A DNA stretch of 41,416 nt from assembly GCA_038259825.1 (NCBI GenBank), contig JBBSOK010000007.1, positions 1 through 41,416 on the forward strand, read 5' to 3'. This DNA is from JBBSOK01 sp038259825. Its GTDB lineage: Bacteria; Bacteroidota; Bacteroidia; Flavobacteriales; Flavobacteriaceae. Each line of letters begins with the position of its first letter. The stretch's first letter is position 1. The notes beneath the pieces are model-generated. The model was not told the DNA's origin, made no database searches, and worked only from the letters and a program-made list of their open reading frames with translations. Below, piece after piece: positions 34,711 to 41,416 of this stretch. The position numbers and the translations under genes are program-made.

Positions 34711-34737
34711 TTAGTAAATAAGTAAAGACTTTACTAA
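34711..34737. repeat. Nested inverted repeats in the leader of the PID-type gene
   Basis: TTAGTAAA (34711-34718) pairs with TTTACTAA (34730-34737). Inside it AGTAAAG and CTTTACT (34721-34735) form a second dyad around a single A. Both cannot form as RNA stems at once. They lie 8 bases before the ATG. Confidence 0.45.
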
Positions 34738-34745
34738 CATTATTT

Positions 34746-34949
34746 ATGGTAGTTTCCCTATTTTTAAATTTATTAAAAGTTATCTCGCTTGTAATGTTTG
34801 GTGGGCCAGAACCGCCTGTACCTGCAAGAGGAGACAACCCGCCTCAACTTCCAATAGATTCAACCTTATGGATTCTTTTACTTCTTGGCTTAATTTTAGG
34901 CGTTTATCTAGCAATTAGAAAAATTAAGCCTTCAAATAACCCTTCATAA
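34746..34949 (+). CDS. PID-type C-terminally sorted small protein
   Basis: 67 residues. A hydrophobic N-terminal signal (MVVSLFLNLLKVISLVMF) is followed by a short Pro-rich segment (GGPEPPVPARGDNPPQ), the tripeptide-like motif LPIDST, a single transmembrane helix (LWILLLLGLILGVYLAI) and a basic tail (RKIKPSNNPS). Motif, helix and basic tail are the tripartite layout of C-terminal sorting signals; I recall the flavobacterial version with Pro-Ile-Asp as PID-CTERM, paired with an exosortase-type enzyme. Almost no mature domain lies between signal and sorting motif, so the product would be a peptide of about 20 residues. The 3' end overlaps ribE by 26 bases tail to tail. Confidence 0.7.
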   Translation: MVVSLFLNLLKVISLVMFGGPEPPVPARGDNPPQLPIDSTLWILLLLGLILGVYLAIRKIKPSNNPS

Positions 34950-35520
34950 GCTTAGCAGCATATTTTCCTATTATATCAAATTCAATATTTACTATATCTC
35001 CTTTTTTTAATAATTTCATATTTGTGTGGTTGTACGTATATGGTATTATTGCTACGGTAAAACTATTTTCTTCAACATTAAAAATTGTTAGGCTAATACC
35101 GTTTAAAGTTATAGAACCTTTTTCAACTAGAATATTAAGTGGATGAGGTTCATAACTAAAGCTGTACAGCCAACTACCATTGTCCTCTGTTGCTTCAATA
35201 CAAATTGCAGTTTGGTCTACGTGGCCTTGTACTATATGACCGTCCAGCCTATCGCCCAACTTCATAGCGCGTTCAAGATTAACCAAGCTTCCGATTTTTA
35301 GACCGTTTAAATTTGTTTTAGCCAGGGTTTCAGCTATAGCTGTTACTTTATAAGAATTTTTAGTGGAGCTTTCAATAGTCAGGCAGACTCCATTATGCGA
35401 AACACTTTCATCAATTTTTAATTCGGAGGCTAATTCAGTTTCAACAGTTATGCAGAGATTCTCTTCTACCTTTTCAGTATTCTTTATAATGCCAATAGAT
35501 TCAATAATTCCTGTAAACAT
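34924..35520 (-). CDS. ribE: Riboflavin synthase (alpha subunit)
   Basis: 198 residues starting MFTGIIESIGII. It dismutates two molecules of 6,7-dimethyl-8-ribityllumazine into riboflavin. Two lumazine-binding barrels are visible: repeat 1 (about 1-95, with SHNGVCLTI) and repeat 2 (about 97-190, with LNGISLTIF). The conserved MFTGIIE start fixes the initiation codon. Divergent from pdxA; its last eight codons are shared with the opposite-strand PID-type gene. Confidence 0.95.
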   Translation of the reverse strand: MFTGIIESIGIIKNTEKVEENLCITVETELASELKIDESVSHNGVCLTIESSTKNSYKVTAIAETLAKTNLNGLKIGSLVNLERAMKLGDRLDGHIVQGHVDQTAICIEATEDNGSWLYSFSYEPHPLNILVEKGSITLNGISLTIFNVEENSFTVAIIPYTYNHTNMKLLKKGDIVNIEFDIIGKYAAKLMKGYLKA

Positions 35521-35546
35521 CGCTTCAATTAATTACATTTGTGAAG

Positions 35547-35554
35547 CAAAAGTA
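35547..35554 (-). promoter_or_regulatory. -7 promoter box for ribE
   Basis: The minus strand reads TACTTTTG, an exact TAnnTTTG match, 26 bases before the ribE ATG. No comparable box is seen for pdxA. Confidence 0.5.
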
Positions 35555-35580
35555 GCACATAAATTACGTAATAACGGATA

Positions 35581-36651
35581 ATGGAAAAAGAAGAAAATAT
35601 TATTGTAGGAATATCAATAGGCGATTTAAACGGTATTGGCAGTGAGATTGTGTTAAAAACTTTTGAAGACTCCCGTATGTTGGAGCTTTGTACGCCTGTT
35701 ATTTTTGCTTCTGTAAAAGTAATTTCTCATTTAAAAAAGGCTTACAATCTTGAATTGAATCTACACGGAATAGATAAGATTGAAGATGCTATTTCAAAAA
35801 AAATAAATGTACTGAACGTTTGGAAAGAACCTGTAGATATAGATTTTGGCAAAGAAGACATTAAAATGGGCGAATATGCCATAAAGTCCTTAACAGTGGC
35901 AGTTACAGCTTTAAAGGAAGATAAAATTGATGTGTTGGTAACGGCGCCAATTAACAAAAGCAATGTTCAAAGCGAAACGTTTAAATTTCCAGGACATACA
36001 GATTATTTAAATCAAGAATTGGAAGGGGATAGTTTAATGTTACTAGTATCTGGAGATTTGCGTGTTGGTCTACTTACAGACCACGTCGCTGTAAAAGATG
36101 TTGTAAAAAATTTAAGCAGAGCCAGCATAGAAAAAAAGATAAATACAATACATCAAACCTTAATCCAAGACTTTGGAATTATAAAACCAAAAATAGCGGT
36201 ATTAGGAATAAATCCACACAATGGAGACAATGGAGTAATTGGTGATGATGACGATAAAATTTTAAAGCCAACACTGGACAACCTTCGTAAAAATGGCAAA
36301 ATTGTTTTTGGGCCCTACGCTGCCGATAGTTTTTTTGGTTCTGGCAATTACAAAAATTTTGATGTAGTTATTGCAAGCTACCATGATCAAGGATTAATAC
36401 CATTCAAGACCCTAGCTTTTGGCAATGGTGTTAATTTTACTGCCGGATTGAGCAAGATAAGAACATCTCCGGATCACGGCACAGCTTATGATATTGCAGG
36501 GCAGAACAAAGCTAGCTATGAGTCTTTCAAACAAGCTGTATATGCAGCAATAGATATTTATCAAACCCGCGCAGAATACAATGAAATGGCTAAGAATCCG
36601 TTAGAAGTTCAACGAAGAAGACCGCAGTCTAAAAAGAATTACGAAAAGTAA
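35581..36651 (+). CDS. pdxA: 4-hydroxythreonine-4-phosphate dehydrogenase
   Basis: 356 residues. Oxidises 4-phosphohydroxy-threonine in the DXP-dependent pyridoxal-phosphate pathway. Family marks: ISIGDLNGIGSEI at the N-terminus, metal-ligand His139 (FPGHTDYLN), His168 (LLTDHVAVKD) and His268 (SYHDQGLIPFK), the NPHNGDNGVIG loop and DHGTAYDIAG. Length is normal. 68 bases separate it from DUF177, which has its own -7 box. Confidence 0.96.
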   Translation: MEKEENIIVGISIGDLNGIGSEIVLKTFEDSRMLELCTPVIFASVKVISHLKKAYNLELNLHGIDKIEDAISKKINVLNVWKEPVDIDFGKEDIKMGEYAIKSLTVAVTALKEDKIDVLVTAPINKSNVQSETFKFPGHTDYLNQELEGDSLMLLVSGDLRVGLLTDHVAVKDVVKNLSRASIEKKINTIHQTLIQDFGIIKPKIAVLGINPHNGDNGVIGDDDDKILKPTLDNLRKNGKIVFGPYAADSFFGSGNYKNFDVVIASYHDQGLIPFKTLAFGNGVNFTAGLSKIRTSPDHGTAYDIAGQNKASYESFKQAVYAAIDIYQTRAEYNEMAKNPLEVQRRRPQSKKNYEK

Positions 36652-36673
36652 TTTTTCTATTCAAATTATTTTT

Positions 36674-36681
36674 TATCTTTG
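36674..36681 (+). promoter_or_regulatory. -7 promoter box for DUF177-rpmF
   Basis: TATCTTTG matches TAnnTTTG exactly, 44 bases before the ATG at 36726. Confidence 0.5.
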
Positions 36682-36725
36682 CACCCGCCTTAATCGTAAG
36701 GCCAAGTTGTAAAATAGGAGTGATA

Positions 36726-37280
36726 ATGAAGGCATTGAAAGAATTTACCATCCCTTTTGTAGGGTTGAAATTAGGACAACACCAATTTAACTTCCAAATA
36801 GACAATACGTTCTTTGAACATTTTGAGTATGACGAATTTAAAAATGCAGACATTAAATTGGATGTATTATTAGATAAAAAGACCACTCTATTGGAATTTA
36901 CACTAACTTTTTCAGGATCTGTAAATGTTGAGTGTGACGTTACCAATGAGCCTTTTAATCAAGAAGTTGATGGTAGCTACCATTTTATTGTAAAATTTGG
37001 AGACGAATTTAATAATGAAGAGGAAGATCTTTTAATTTTACCACACGGTAGTTATGAGGTAAGTATAGAGCAGTATGTTTACGAATCTATCATATTATCA
37101 TTACCAATAAGAAGAATCCATCCAGGAATAGAGGACGGTACCTTAAAGAGCGACATACTCGAAAAATTAAAAGAATTAGAACCTAAGGCAATTGAAGATA
37201 AAAATCTTCAAATTGTAAAGGAAGATAAAAACACAGACCCACGTTGGGACAAATTAAAAAACCTATTAACGGACAAATAA
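36726..37280 (+). CDS. DUF177 / YceD family protein
   Basis: 184 residues from the ATG at 36726 (MKALKEFTIPFVGLKLGQHQ). An AGGAG at 36716-36720 is one of the few clear Shine-Dalgarno sites here and fits this ATG; the in-frame GTG at 36720 overlaps it. The conserved middle carries NVECDVTNEPFNQEVDGSY and later LPIRRIHPG. DUF177 genes precede rpmF in very many bacteria, and the family is linked to 23S rRNA/ribosome production; only one Cys remains of the CxxC pattern seen in some homologues. Ten bases before rpmF: same operon. Confidence 0.88.
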   Translation: MKALKEFTIPFVGLKLGQHQFNFQIDNTFFEHFEYDEFKNADIKLDVLLDKKTTLLEFTLTFSGSVNVECDVTNEPFNQEVDGSYHFIVKFGDEFNNEEEDLLILPHGSYEVSIEQYVYESIILSLPIRRIHPGIEDGTLKSDILEKLKELEPKAIEDKNLQIVKEDKNTDPRWDKLKNLLTDK

Positions 37281-37289
37281 TAAATAATA

Positions 37290-37487
37290 ATGGCACATCC
37301 AAAGAGAAAAATCTCGAAAACAAGAAGAGATAAGAGAAGAACTCACTATAAGGCAACAGCTCCTACAATTGCTAAAGACCCAACAACAGGCGAAGCACAT
37401 CTTTTTCACAGAGCGCATTGGCATGAAGGTAAATTATATTACAGAGGCCAAATCGTTATTGATGCGGTTGAAGAAGTAGAAGCTTAA
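37290..37487 (+). CDS. rpmF: 50S ribosomal protein L32
   Basis: 65 residues starting MAHPKRKISKTRRDKRRTHY, the standard basic L32 N-terminus, with the RAHWHEGKLYYRGQIV region typical of Bacteroidota L32. The zinc-type Cys residues are absent (C-minus form). Follows DUF177 by 9 bases and is closed by a terminator. Confidence 0.97.
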   Translation: MAHPKRKISKTRRDKRRTHYKATAPTIAKDPTTGEAHLFHRAHWHEGKLYYRGQIVIDAVEEVEA

Positions 37488-37506
37488 CTAAAAGTATTTT
37501 TTATTA

Positions 37507-37535
37507 AACTCTCACAGCAATGTGAGGGTTTTTTT
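37507..37535 (+). terminator. Terminator after rpmF
   Basis: AACTCTCACA (37507-37516) pairs with TGTGAGGGTT (37521-37530), one G-U, around GCAA (a GNRA-type tetraloop), then a run of T's. Separates DUF177-rpmF from fabH. Confidence 0.88.
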
Positions 37536-37542
37536 GTTTTTT

Positions 37543-37570
37543 AATGTTCTGAATGTAAATTCAGGACATT
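37543..37570. repeat. Second hairpin or operator dyad upstream of fabH
   Basis: AATGTTCTGAAT (37543-37554) pairs with ATTCAGGACATT (37559-37570), 12 pairs with one G-U, around GTAA, again a GNRA-type loop. No direct T-tail follows. Lies 85 bases before the fabH ATG. Confidence 0.6.
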
Positions 37571-37614
37571 TTCGGCTATTTTTAGTTGAAATTTTAGTAT
37601 TTTTCATTCCCTTT

Positions 37615-37651
37615 AAAAGGTTTTGACCTTTTTTGTTGAATTTAACAAAAA
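37615..37651 (+). promoter_or_regulatory. Overlapping inverted repeats at the fabH start
   Basis: AAAAGG (37615-37620) can pair with CCTTTT (37627-37632), and TTTTTGTT (37630-37637) with AACAAAAA (37644-37651). They share 37630-37632, so they exclude each other. The second ends 3 bases before the ATG and could hide the A-rich initiation region. Confidence 0.35.
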
Positions 37652-37654
37652 TCT

Positions 37655-38650
37655 ATGAGCACGATTACGGCAGCTATAACTGCTGTTGGAGGATACGTAC
37701 CAGATTACGTTCTCTCTAACAAAGTTTTGGAAACGATGGTAGACACTAATGATGAGTGGATTACCGCAAGAACCGGAATTAAAGAACGTAGGATTTTAAA
37801 AGATAAAGACAAAGGCACAAGTTACCTTGCTATACAAGCAGCTAAGGATTGTTTAGCAAAAAACAACACCAATCCAGAAGACATTGACATGGTGATTTTG
37901 GCTACAACAACACCAGATATGCCAGTTGCCTCAACAGGTGTTTATGTAGCAACAGAAATTGGAGCAATAAATGCATTTTCTTATGATTTGCAGGCTGCCT
38001 GCTCGAGCTTTCTGTATGGAATGAGCACTGCAGCACGTTACATTGAATCTGGTAAGTACAAAAAAGTACTACTCATTGGCGCTGATAAAATGTCGTCGAT
38101 AATAGATTATTCAGATAGAACCACTTGCATAATTTTTGGAGATGGTGCCGGCGCTGTTCTATTTGAAGCAAATACTGAAGGATTAGGATTGCAGGATGAA
38201 TATTTAAGAAGTGATGGTACAGGAAGACCACACTTAAAAATTGCCGCTGGCGGATCATTACTGCCACCTAGTATTGAAACAGTTACCAATAAAATGCATT
38301 ATGTATATCAAGATGGTAAAACTGTATTTAAATTTGCGGTTTCGAATCTAGCAGATGTTTGTGAAAAAATGATGAAGCGAAATTCCTTGTCGGAAGCTGA
38401 CGTGGATTGGCTCGTACCACATCAAGCCAATAAACGCATTATTGACGCTGCATCCCATAGAATGAAATTGCCGGATGAAAAGGTAATGATAAACATTCAA
38501 AAATACGGCAATACCACTTCAGCAACATTACCATTGTTACTTTGGGATTATGAAAAACAACTAAAAAAAGGTGATAATTTAATATTTGCCTCCTTCGGTG
38601 GAGGTTTTACTTGGGGCGCTATTTATGTAAAATGGGCCTACGATTCATAA
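37655..38650 (+). CDS. fabH: Beta-ketoacyl-ACP synthase III
   Basis: 331 residues. Condenses acetyl-CoA with malonyl-ACP to start fatty-acid synthesis (branched starters are also possible in this phylum). Catalytic triad: Cys116 (LQAACSSFLYG), His256 (VPHQANKR) and Asn286 (YGNTTSA). The NDEWITARTGI region and GGGFTWGA end are typical. Followed 39 bases later by accB, so fabH-accB-accC form one operon for malonyl-CoA supply and first use. plsX, often beside fabH elsewhere, is absent. Confidence 0.96.
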   Translation: MSTITAAITAVGGYVPDYVLSNKVLETMVDTNDEWITARTGIKERRILKDKDKGTSYLAIQAAKDCLAKNNTNPEDIDMVILATTTPDMPVASTGVYVATEIGAINAFSYDLQAACSSFLYGMSTAARYIESGKYKKVLLIGADKMSSIIDYSDRTTCIIFGDGAGAVLFEANTEGLGLQDEYLRSDGTGRPHLKIAAGGSLLPPSIETVTNKMHYVYQDGKTVFKFAVSNLADVCEKMMKRNSLSEADVDWLVPHQANKRIIDAASHRMKLPDEKVMINIQKYGNTTSATLPLLLWDYEKQLKKGDNLIFASFGGGFTWGAIYVKWAYDS

Positions 38651-38689
38651 CAAAACACAAATACCAATACCAACTCAATTCTTTATAAT

Positions 38690-39187
38690 ATGGATTTAAA
38701 AGACATTCAAAACCTGATAAAATTTGTTGCCAAAAGTGGCGCAAGTGAAGTAAAATTAGAAACAGATGATATTAAAATAACTATCAAAACTGGTTCTGAA
38801 GGAGGTGAAACTACCTACATTCAACAATTACCAATGGGTGCACAACAACAAATGATGCAACCAATGCAACAGCAACAACAGCAACAGGCACCGCAAACTC
38901 AACAAAGTTCAGATAATGCTGCTCCTGCCGCATCAGAGGACTCAAAATATATTACTATAAAATCTCCAATTATTGGAACGCTTTACCGTAAGCCCTCTCC
39001 AGACAAGCCAGTGTTTGTTGAAGTAGGTTCTACTATTGCAGTAGGAGATGTGCTTTGTGTAATTGAAGCAATGAAACTTTTCAACGAAATTGAAAGTGAA
39101 GTGTCAGGCAAAATTGTGAAGGTTTTAGTTGATGATTCATCACCAGTTGAATTCGATCAGCCTTTATTTTTAGTAGATCCATCATAA
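38690..39187 (+). CDS. accB: Biotin carboxyl carrier protein of acetyl-CoA carboxylase
   Basis: 165 residues. The N-terminal domain (MDLKDIQNLIKFVAKSGASE) is followed by a flexible Gln/Met/Pro/Ala linker (about 44-82, with six consecutive Gln) and the biotinyl domain (about 85-165). The biotin attachment site is Lys129 in EAMKLFNE. It carries biotin between AccC and the carboxyltransferase. Fits the BCCP family in length and order. Confidence 0.96.
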   Translation: MDLKDIQNLIKFVAKSGASEVKLETDDIKITIKTGSEGGETTYIQQLPMGAQQQMMQPMQQQQQQQAPQTQQSSDNAAPAASEDSKYITIKSPIIGTLYRKPSPDKPVFVEVGSTIAVGDVLCVIEAMKLFNEIESEVSGKIVKVLVDDSSPVEFDQPLFLVDPS

Positions 39188-39241
39188 ATAACAAACCTTA
39201 GATATTTAAGATCATTACGTATCTAGAAATCTCTGAAAAAT

Positions 39242-40594
39242 ATGTTTAAAAAAATATTAATAGCAAACAGGGGAGAAATTGCATTGCGCATTATCCGAAC
39301 CTGTAAAGAAATGGGTATTAAAACGGTTGCCGTGTATAGCAAGGCAGACGAAGAAAGTTTGCACGTACGCTTTGCGGACGAGGCTGTTTGTATTGGCCCT
39401 GCACCAAGCGCACAAAGCTACTTGAAAATTTCAAGTATTATCGCTGCGGCAGAAATTACAAATGCAGATGCCATACATCCAGGTTATGGCTTTCTTTCAG
39501 AAAATGCAAAATTTTCGAAAATTTGTAAAGAACATAATTTCAAATTTATCGGCGCATCTCCAGAGATGATCGAAAAAATGGGTGATAAGGCAACTGCTAA
39601 AGCCACAATGATAGAGGCCGGAGTCCCTGTTGTTCCGGGTAGTGAAGGTATTATTCCATCGTTTGAAAGATGTGAACAGCTTGCAGAAGAAGTCGGTTAT
39701 CCTGTAATGCTTAAAGCAACAGCTGGTGGTGGTGGTAAAGGCATGCGTGCCGTTTGGAAAAAGGAGGAGCTTAAAAAAGCTTGGGATAGTGCAAGACAAG
39801 AAGCAGCTGCAGCATTTGGCAACGACGGTATGTATATGGAAAAACTCATAGAAGAGCCACGCCATATTGAAATTCAGATAGTTGGGGATAGCACAGGTAG
39901 GGCTTGTCATTTATCAGAAAGAGATTGCTCGGTGCAGCGTCGCCATCAAAAACTTACTGAAGAAACGCCAAGTCCTTTTATGACTAAAAAGTTGAGAAAC
40001 GATATGGGTTTAGCAGCTGTAAAAGCGGCAGAATATATTAAATATGAAGGTGCTGGAACCGTAGAATTTTTGGTAGATAAACACCGCAATTTCTATTTTA
40101 TGGAGATGAATACGCGTATTCAAGTAGAGCATCCAATTACAGAGCAAGTAATTGATTACGATCTTATTAGAGAGCAAATATTAGTAGCCGCCGGAATCCC
40201 AATTTCTGGGAAAAATTATACACCTCAATTACATTCTATTGAATGTAGAATAAATGCGGAAGATCCTTATAACGATTTTAGACCTTCACCGGGAAAAATT
40301 ACAGTTCTCCACGCACCAGGTGGCCACGGTATACGTTTAGATACACACGTTTATGCTGGTTATACAATTCCACCAAATTATGATAGTATGATTGCCAAGT
40401 TAATTACAACGGCGCAAACTAGGGAAGAGGCTATTAATAAAATGAAGCGTGCTCTAGATGAATTTGTTATTGAAGGCATTAAGACTACAATTCCTTTTCA
40501 TAGACAGTTAATGGATCATCCAGATTATATTTCAGGAAACTATACAACAGCGTTTATGAATACGTGGAAAATGAATGAGCCTGAAGAAGAGTAA
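39242..40594 (+). CDS. accC: Biotin carboxylase of acetyl-CoA carboxylase
   Basis: 450 residues, the standard AccC length. ATP-grasp enzyme that carboxylates the biotin on AccB. Visible: N-terminal KKILIANRGEIALRI, HPGYGFLSEN, glycine-rich ATP loop GGGGKGM (162-168), RDCSVQRRHQK, EMNTRIQVEHPITE with catalytic Glu/Arg, and a C-terminal domain. The carboxyltransferase genes accA/accD are not in the window. A strong terminator follows. Confidence 0.97.
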   Translation: MFKKILIANRGEIALRIIRTCKEMGIKTVAVYSKADEESLHVRFADEAVCIGPAPSAQSYLKISSIIAAAEITNADAIHPGYGFLSENAKFSKICKEHNFKFIGASPEMIEKMGDKATAKATMIEAGVPVVPGSEGIIPSFERCEQLAEEVGYPVMLKATAGGGGKGMRAVWKKEELKKAWDSARQEAAAAFGNDGMYMEKLIEEPRHIEIQIVGDSTGRACHLSERDCSVQRRHQKLTEETPSPFMTKKLRNDMGLAAVKAAEYIKYEGAGTVEFLVDKHRNFYFMEMNTRIQVEHPITEQVIDYDLIREQILVAAGIPISGKNYTPQLHSIECRINAEDPYNDFRPSPGKITVLHAPGGHGIRLDTHVYAGYTIPPNYDSMIAKLITTAQTREEAINKMKRALDEFVIEGIKTTIPFHRQLMDHPDYISGNYTTAFMNTWKMNEPEEE

Positions 40595-40616
40595 ATAATT
40601 CAAAACCAAATTAAAA

Positions 40617-40668
40617 AAACACCAAATTCCACTAATTTTATAATTATGGAATTTGGTGTTTTTTTTGA
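40617..40668 (+). terminator. Strong rho-independent terminator after accC
   Basis: Perfect 15-base arms, AAACACCAAATTCCA (40617-40631) and TGGAATTTGGTGTTT (40647-40661), with a further TAATT/AATTA pairing inside the loop, then a T-run. Ends the fabH-accB-accC unit. Confidence 0.9.
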
Positions 40669-40722
40669 ATTATATTGTACTTAACTTTTTTTACTGATAA
40701 TCAAATAAAAAAAATTACAATA

Positions 40723-41416
40723 ATGAACCTTTCCTTTTGGGAGCGAAAAACTTGGCTGAGTGATATAGACTTTGCTATTATTGGAAGTGGGATTGTGGGT
40801 TTAAACTGTGCACTTTTTCTTCGTCAGCAATTTCCGAAAGCTAAGATCGTGATTTTTGAAAGAGGTATTTTGCCAAGTGGCGCAAGTACTAAAAATGCTG
40901 GATTTGCCTGCTTTGGAAGTATTTCTGAAATACTTGAAGATCTTAAAACCCATACCGAAGAAGAGGTTATTCAATTGGTTCAAGAACGTGTAAACGGATT
41001 ACAATTACTTCGGAAAACTATTGGGGATAAAAAGCCAGATTACAATCAATGGGGCGGTTACGAAATTTTTTCTGATAGCGATTCGGAATTATTTTATACT
41101 TGTAAAGAAAATATTAGCTATATAAATTCACTCCTAAAACCCATTTTTAAAGAAGATATTTTTTCAGAAAAAAAACAGCAATTTGGTTTTCAGAAAATAA
41201 AACACAATTTAATTTTAAATAATAAAGAAGGACAATTGGATACTGGAAAAATGATGTTGGAACTTGTCAAAAAAGCTATTTCTGAAAATATTTTAATTCT
41301 GAATGCTACAGCAATAACTAAATTTGAAGAAAGCGAAAAAGGTGTGACTTTAGAACTGAACAATTTAGAAACTATTAAAGTAAGAAAGCTCGCCATTGCT
41401 ACAAACGGCTTTGCTA
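40723..41416 (+). CDS. FAD-dependent oxidoreductase, DadA-like (3' end beyond window)
   Basis: 231 codons are visible, starting MNLSFWERKTWLSDIDFAII. The Rossmann FAD loop is IIGSGIVGLNCALFL (about 19-33), with acidic end VIFERG and the second part LPSGASTKNAGFACFG that resembles the DAO-family Gly-rich loop. The remaining residues run through the substrate domain. It belongs to the DAO/DadA superfamily of amino-acid or amine oxidoreductases; the substrate is unknown and the C-terminus is cut by the window edge. Confidence 0.85.
   Translation, partial: MNLSFWERKTWLSDIDFAIIGSGIVGLNCALFLRQQFPKAKIVIFERGILPSGASTKNAGFACFGSISEILEDLKTHTEEEVIQLVQERVNGLQLLRKTIGDKKPDYNQWGGYEIFSDSDSELFYTCKENISYINSLLKPIFKEDIFSEKKQQFGFQKIKHNLILNNKEGQLDTGKMMLELVKKAISENILILNATAITKFEESEKGVTLELNNLETIKVRKLAIATNGFA

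Noticed and set aside
38824..38900. CAA/CAG microsatellite as a phase-variable repeat
   Set aside because: The run codes for the flexible Gln-rich linker of AccB; it is imperfect and length variation in steps of three would be in frame.
39497..39910. 137-codon minus-strand frame inside accC
   Set aside because: Composition is odd (Cys/Phe/His-rich) and it lies entirely within the well-conserved accC frame; an antisense shadow.

Overview
The window is a stretch of AT-rich chromosomal DNA from a member of Bacteroidota, most likely Flavobacteriaceae. Four things support this: repeated matches to the Bacteroidota -7 promoter box TAnnTTTG just upstream of genes, few Shine-Dalgarno sites, family content typical of flavobacteria (DUF4175, head-GIN, OMP_b-brl_3 barrel, DUF6327, a PID-type C-terminal sorting signal), and the presence of both GluRS and GlnRS. 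Genes are densely packed on both strands. I see no rRNA, insertion sequence, prophage, CRISPR array or integron; this is core chromosome with a few lineage-specific small genes.

Layout. 1-2703 (-): N-terminal 901 codons of a large DUF4175-type membrane/coiled-coil protein. 2954-5577 (+): gltX and an SPFH/stomatin-like protein, closed by a bidirectional terminator. 5645-6707 (-): YtxH, DUF1469 (holin-III-like) and DUF6327 cell-envelope trio. 6901-8580 (-): glnS, divergent from folB. 9227-9297: tRNA-Cys with its own promoter box and terminator. 9356-13092 (-): rnr, a head-GIN protein and a LysE-family exporter. 13233-16007 (+): a DUF2007 protein, a 620-base gap, rpiB, a CDF metal transporter and an ElaA-like acetyltransferase. 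15997-23304 (-): an orphan 123-residue protein, S41 protease, rnpA, and an MBL hydrolase / S8 lipoprotein protease / M1 aminopeptidase cluster. 23442-25581 (+): a cation/proton antiporter with a TrkA domain and a small Cys-rich lipoprotein. 25682-28678 (-): a membrane-anchored EEP-fold protein and lepA. 28878-32334 (+): an outer-membrane beta-barrel receptor and dusB. 32348-33953 (-): a LolE/FtsX-type permease and rbfA. 34011-34949 (+): methylmalonyl-CoA epimerase, a CAU tRNA and a 67-residue PID-type sorted peptide that overlaps ribE (-) tail to tail. 35581-40594 (+): pdxA, DUF177, rpmF, fabH, accB and accC, closed by a strong terminator. 40723-end (+): start of a DadA-like FAD oxidoreductase.

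Functional themes. Translation is heavily represented (gltX, glnS, two tRNAs, rnpA, lepA, dusB, rbfA, rpmF, rnr). Fatty-acid initiation forms one block: fabH (first condensation) with accB/accC (two acetyl-CoA carboxylase subunits), preceded by the common DUF177-rpmF pair. Vitamin genes are scattered: folB, ribE, pdxA. Several extracytoplasmic proteases (S41, S8 lipoprotein, M1) lie close together around rnpA.

No obviously new multi-gene defence or mobile system is visible. The best leads are the PID-type sorted micro-peptide with an inverted repeat in its leader, the nested hairpins in front of fabH, a candidate small RNA in the 620-base gap before rpiB, a 31-base near-palindrome at lepA/EEP, the S8 lipoprotease with a long Asp-to-His insertion, an orphan protein with a degenerate PD-(D/E)xK-like pattern, and several promoter boxes so close to the start codon that the mRNAs would be nearly leaderless.
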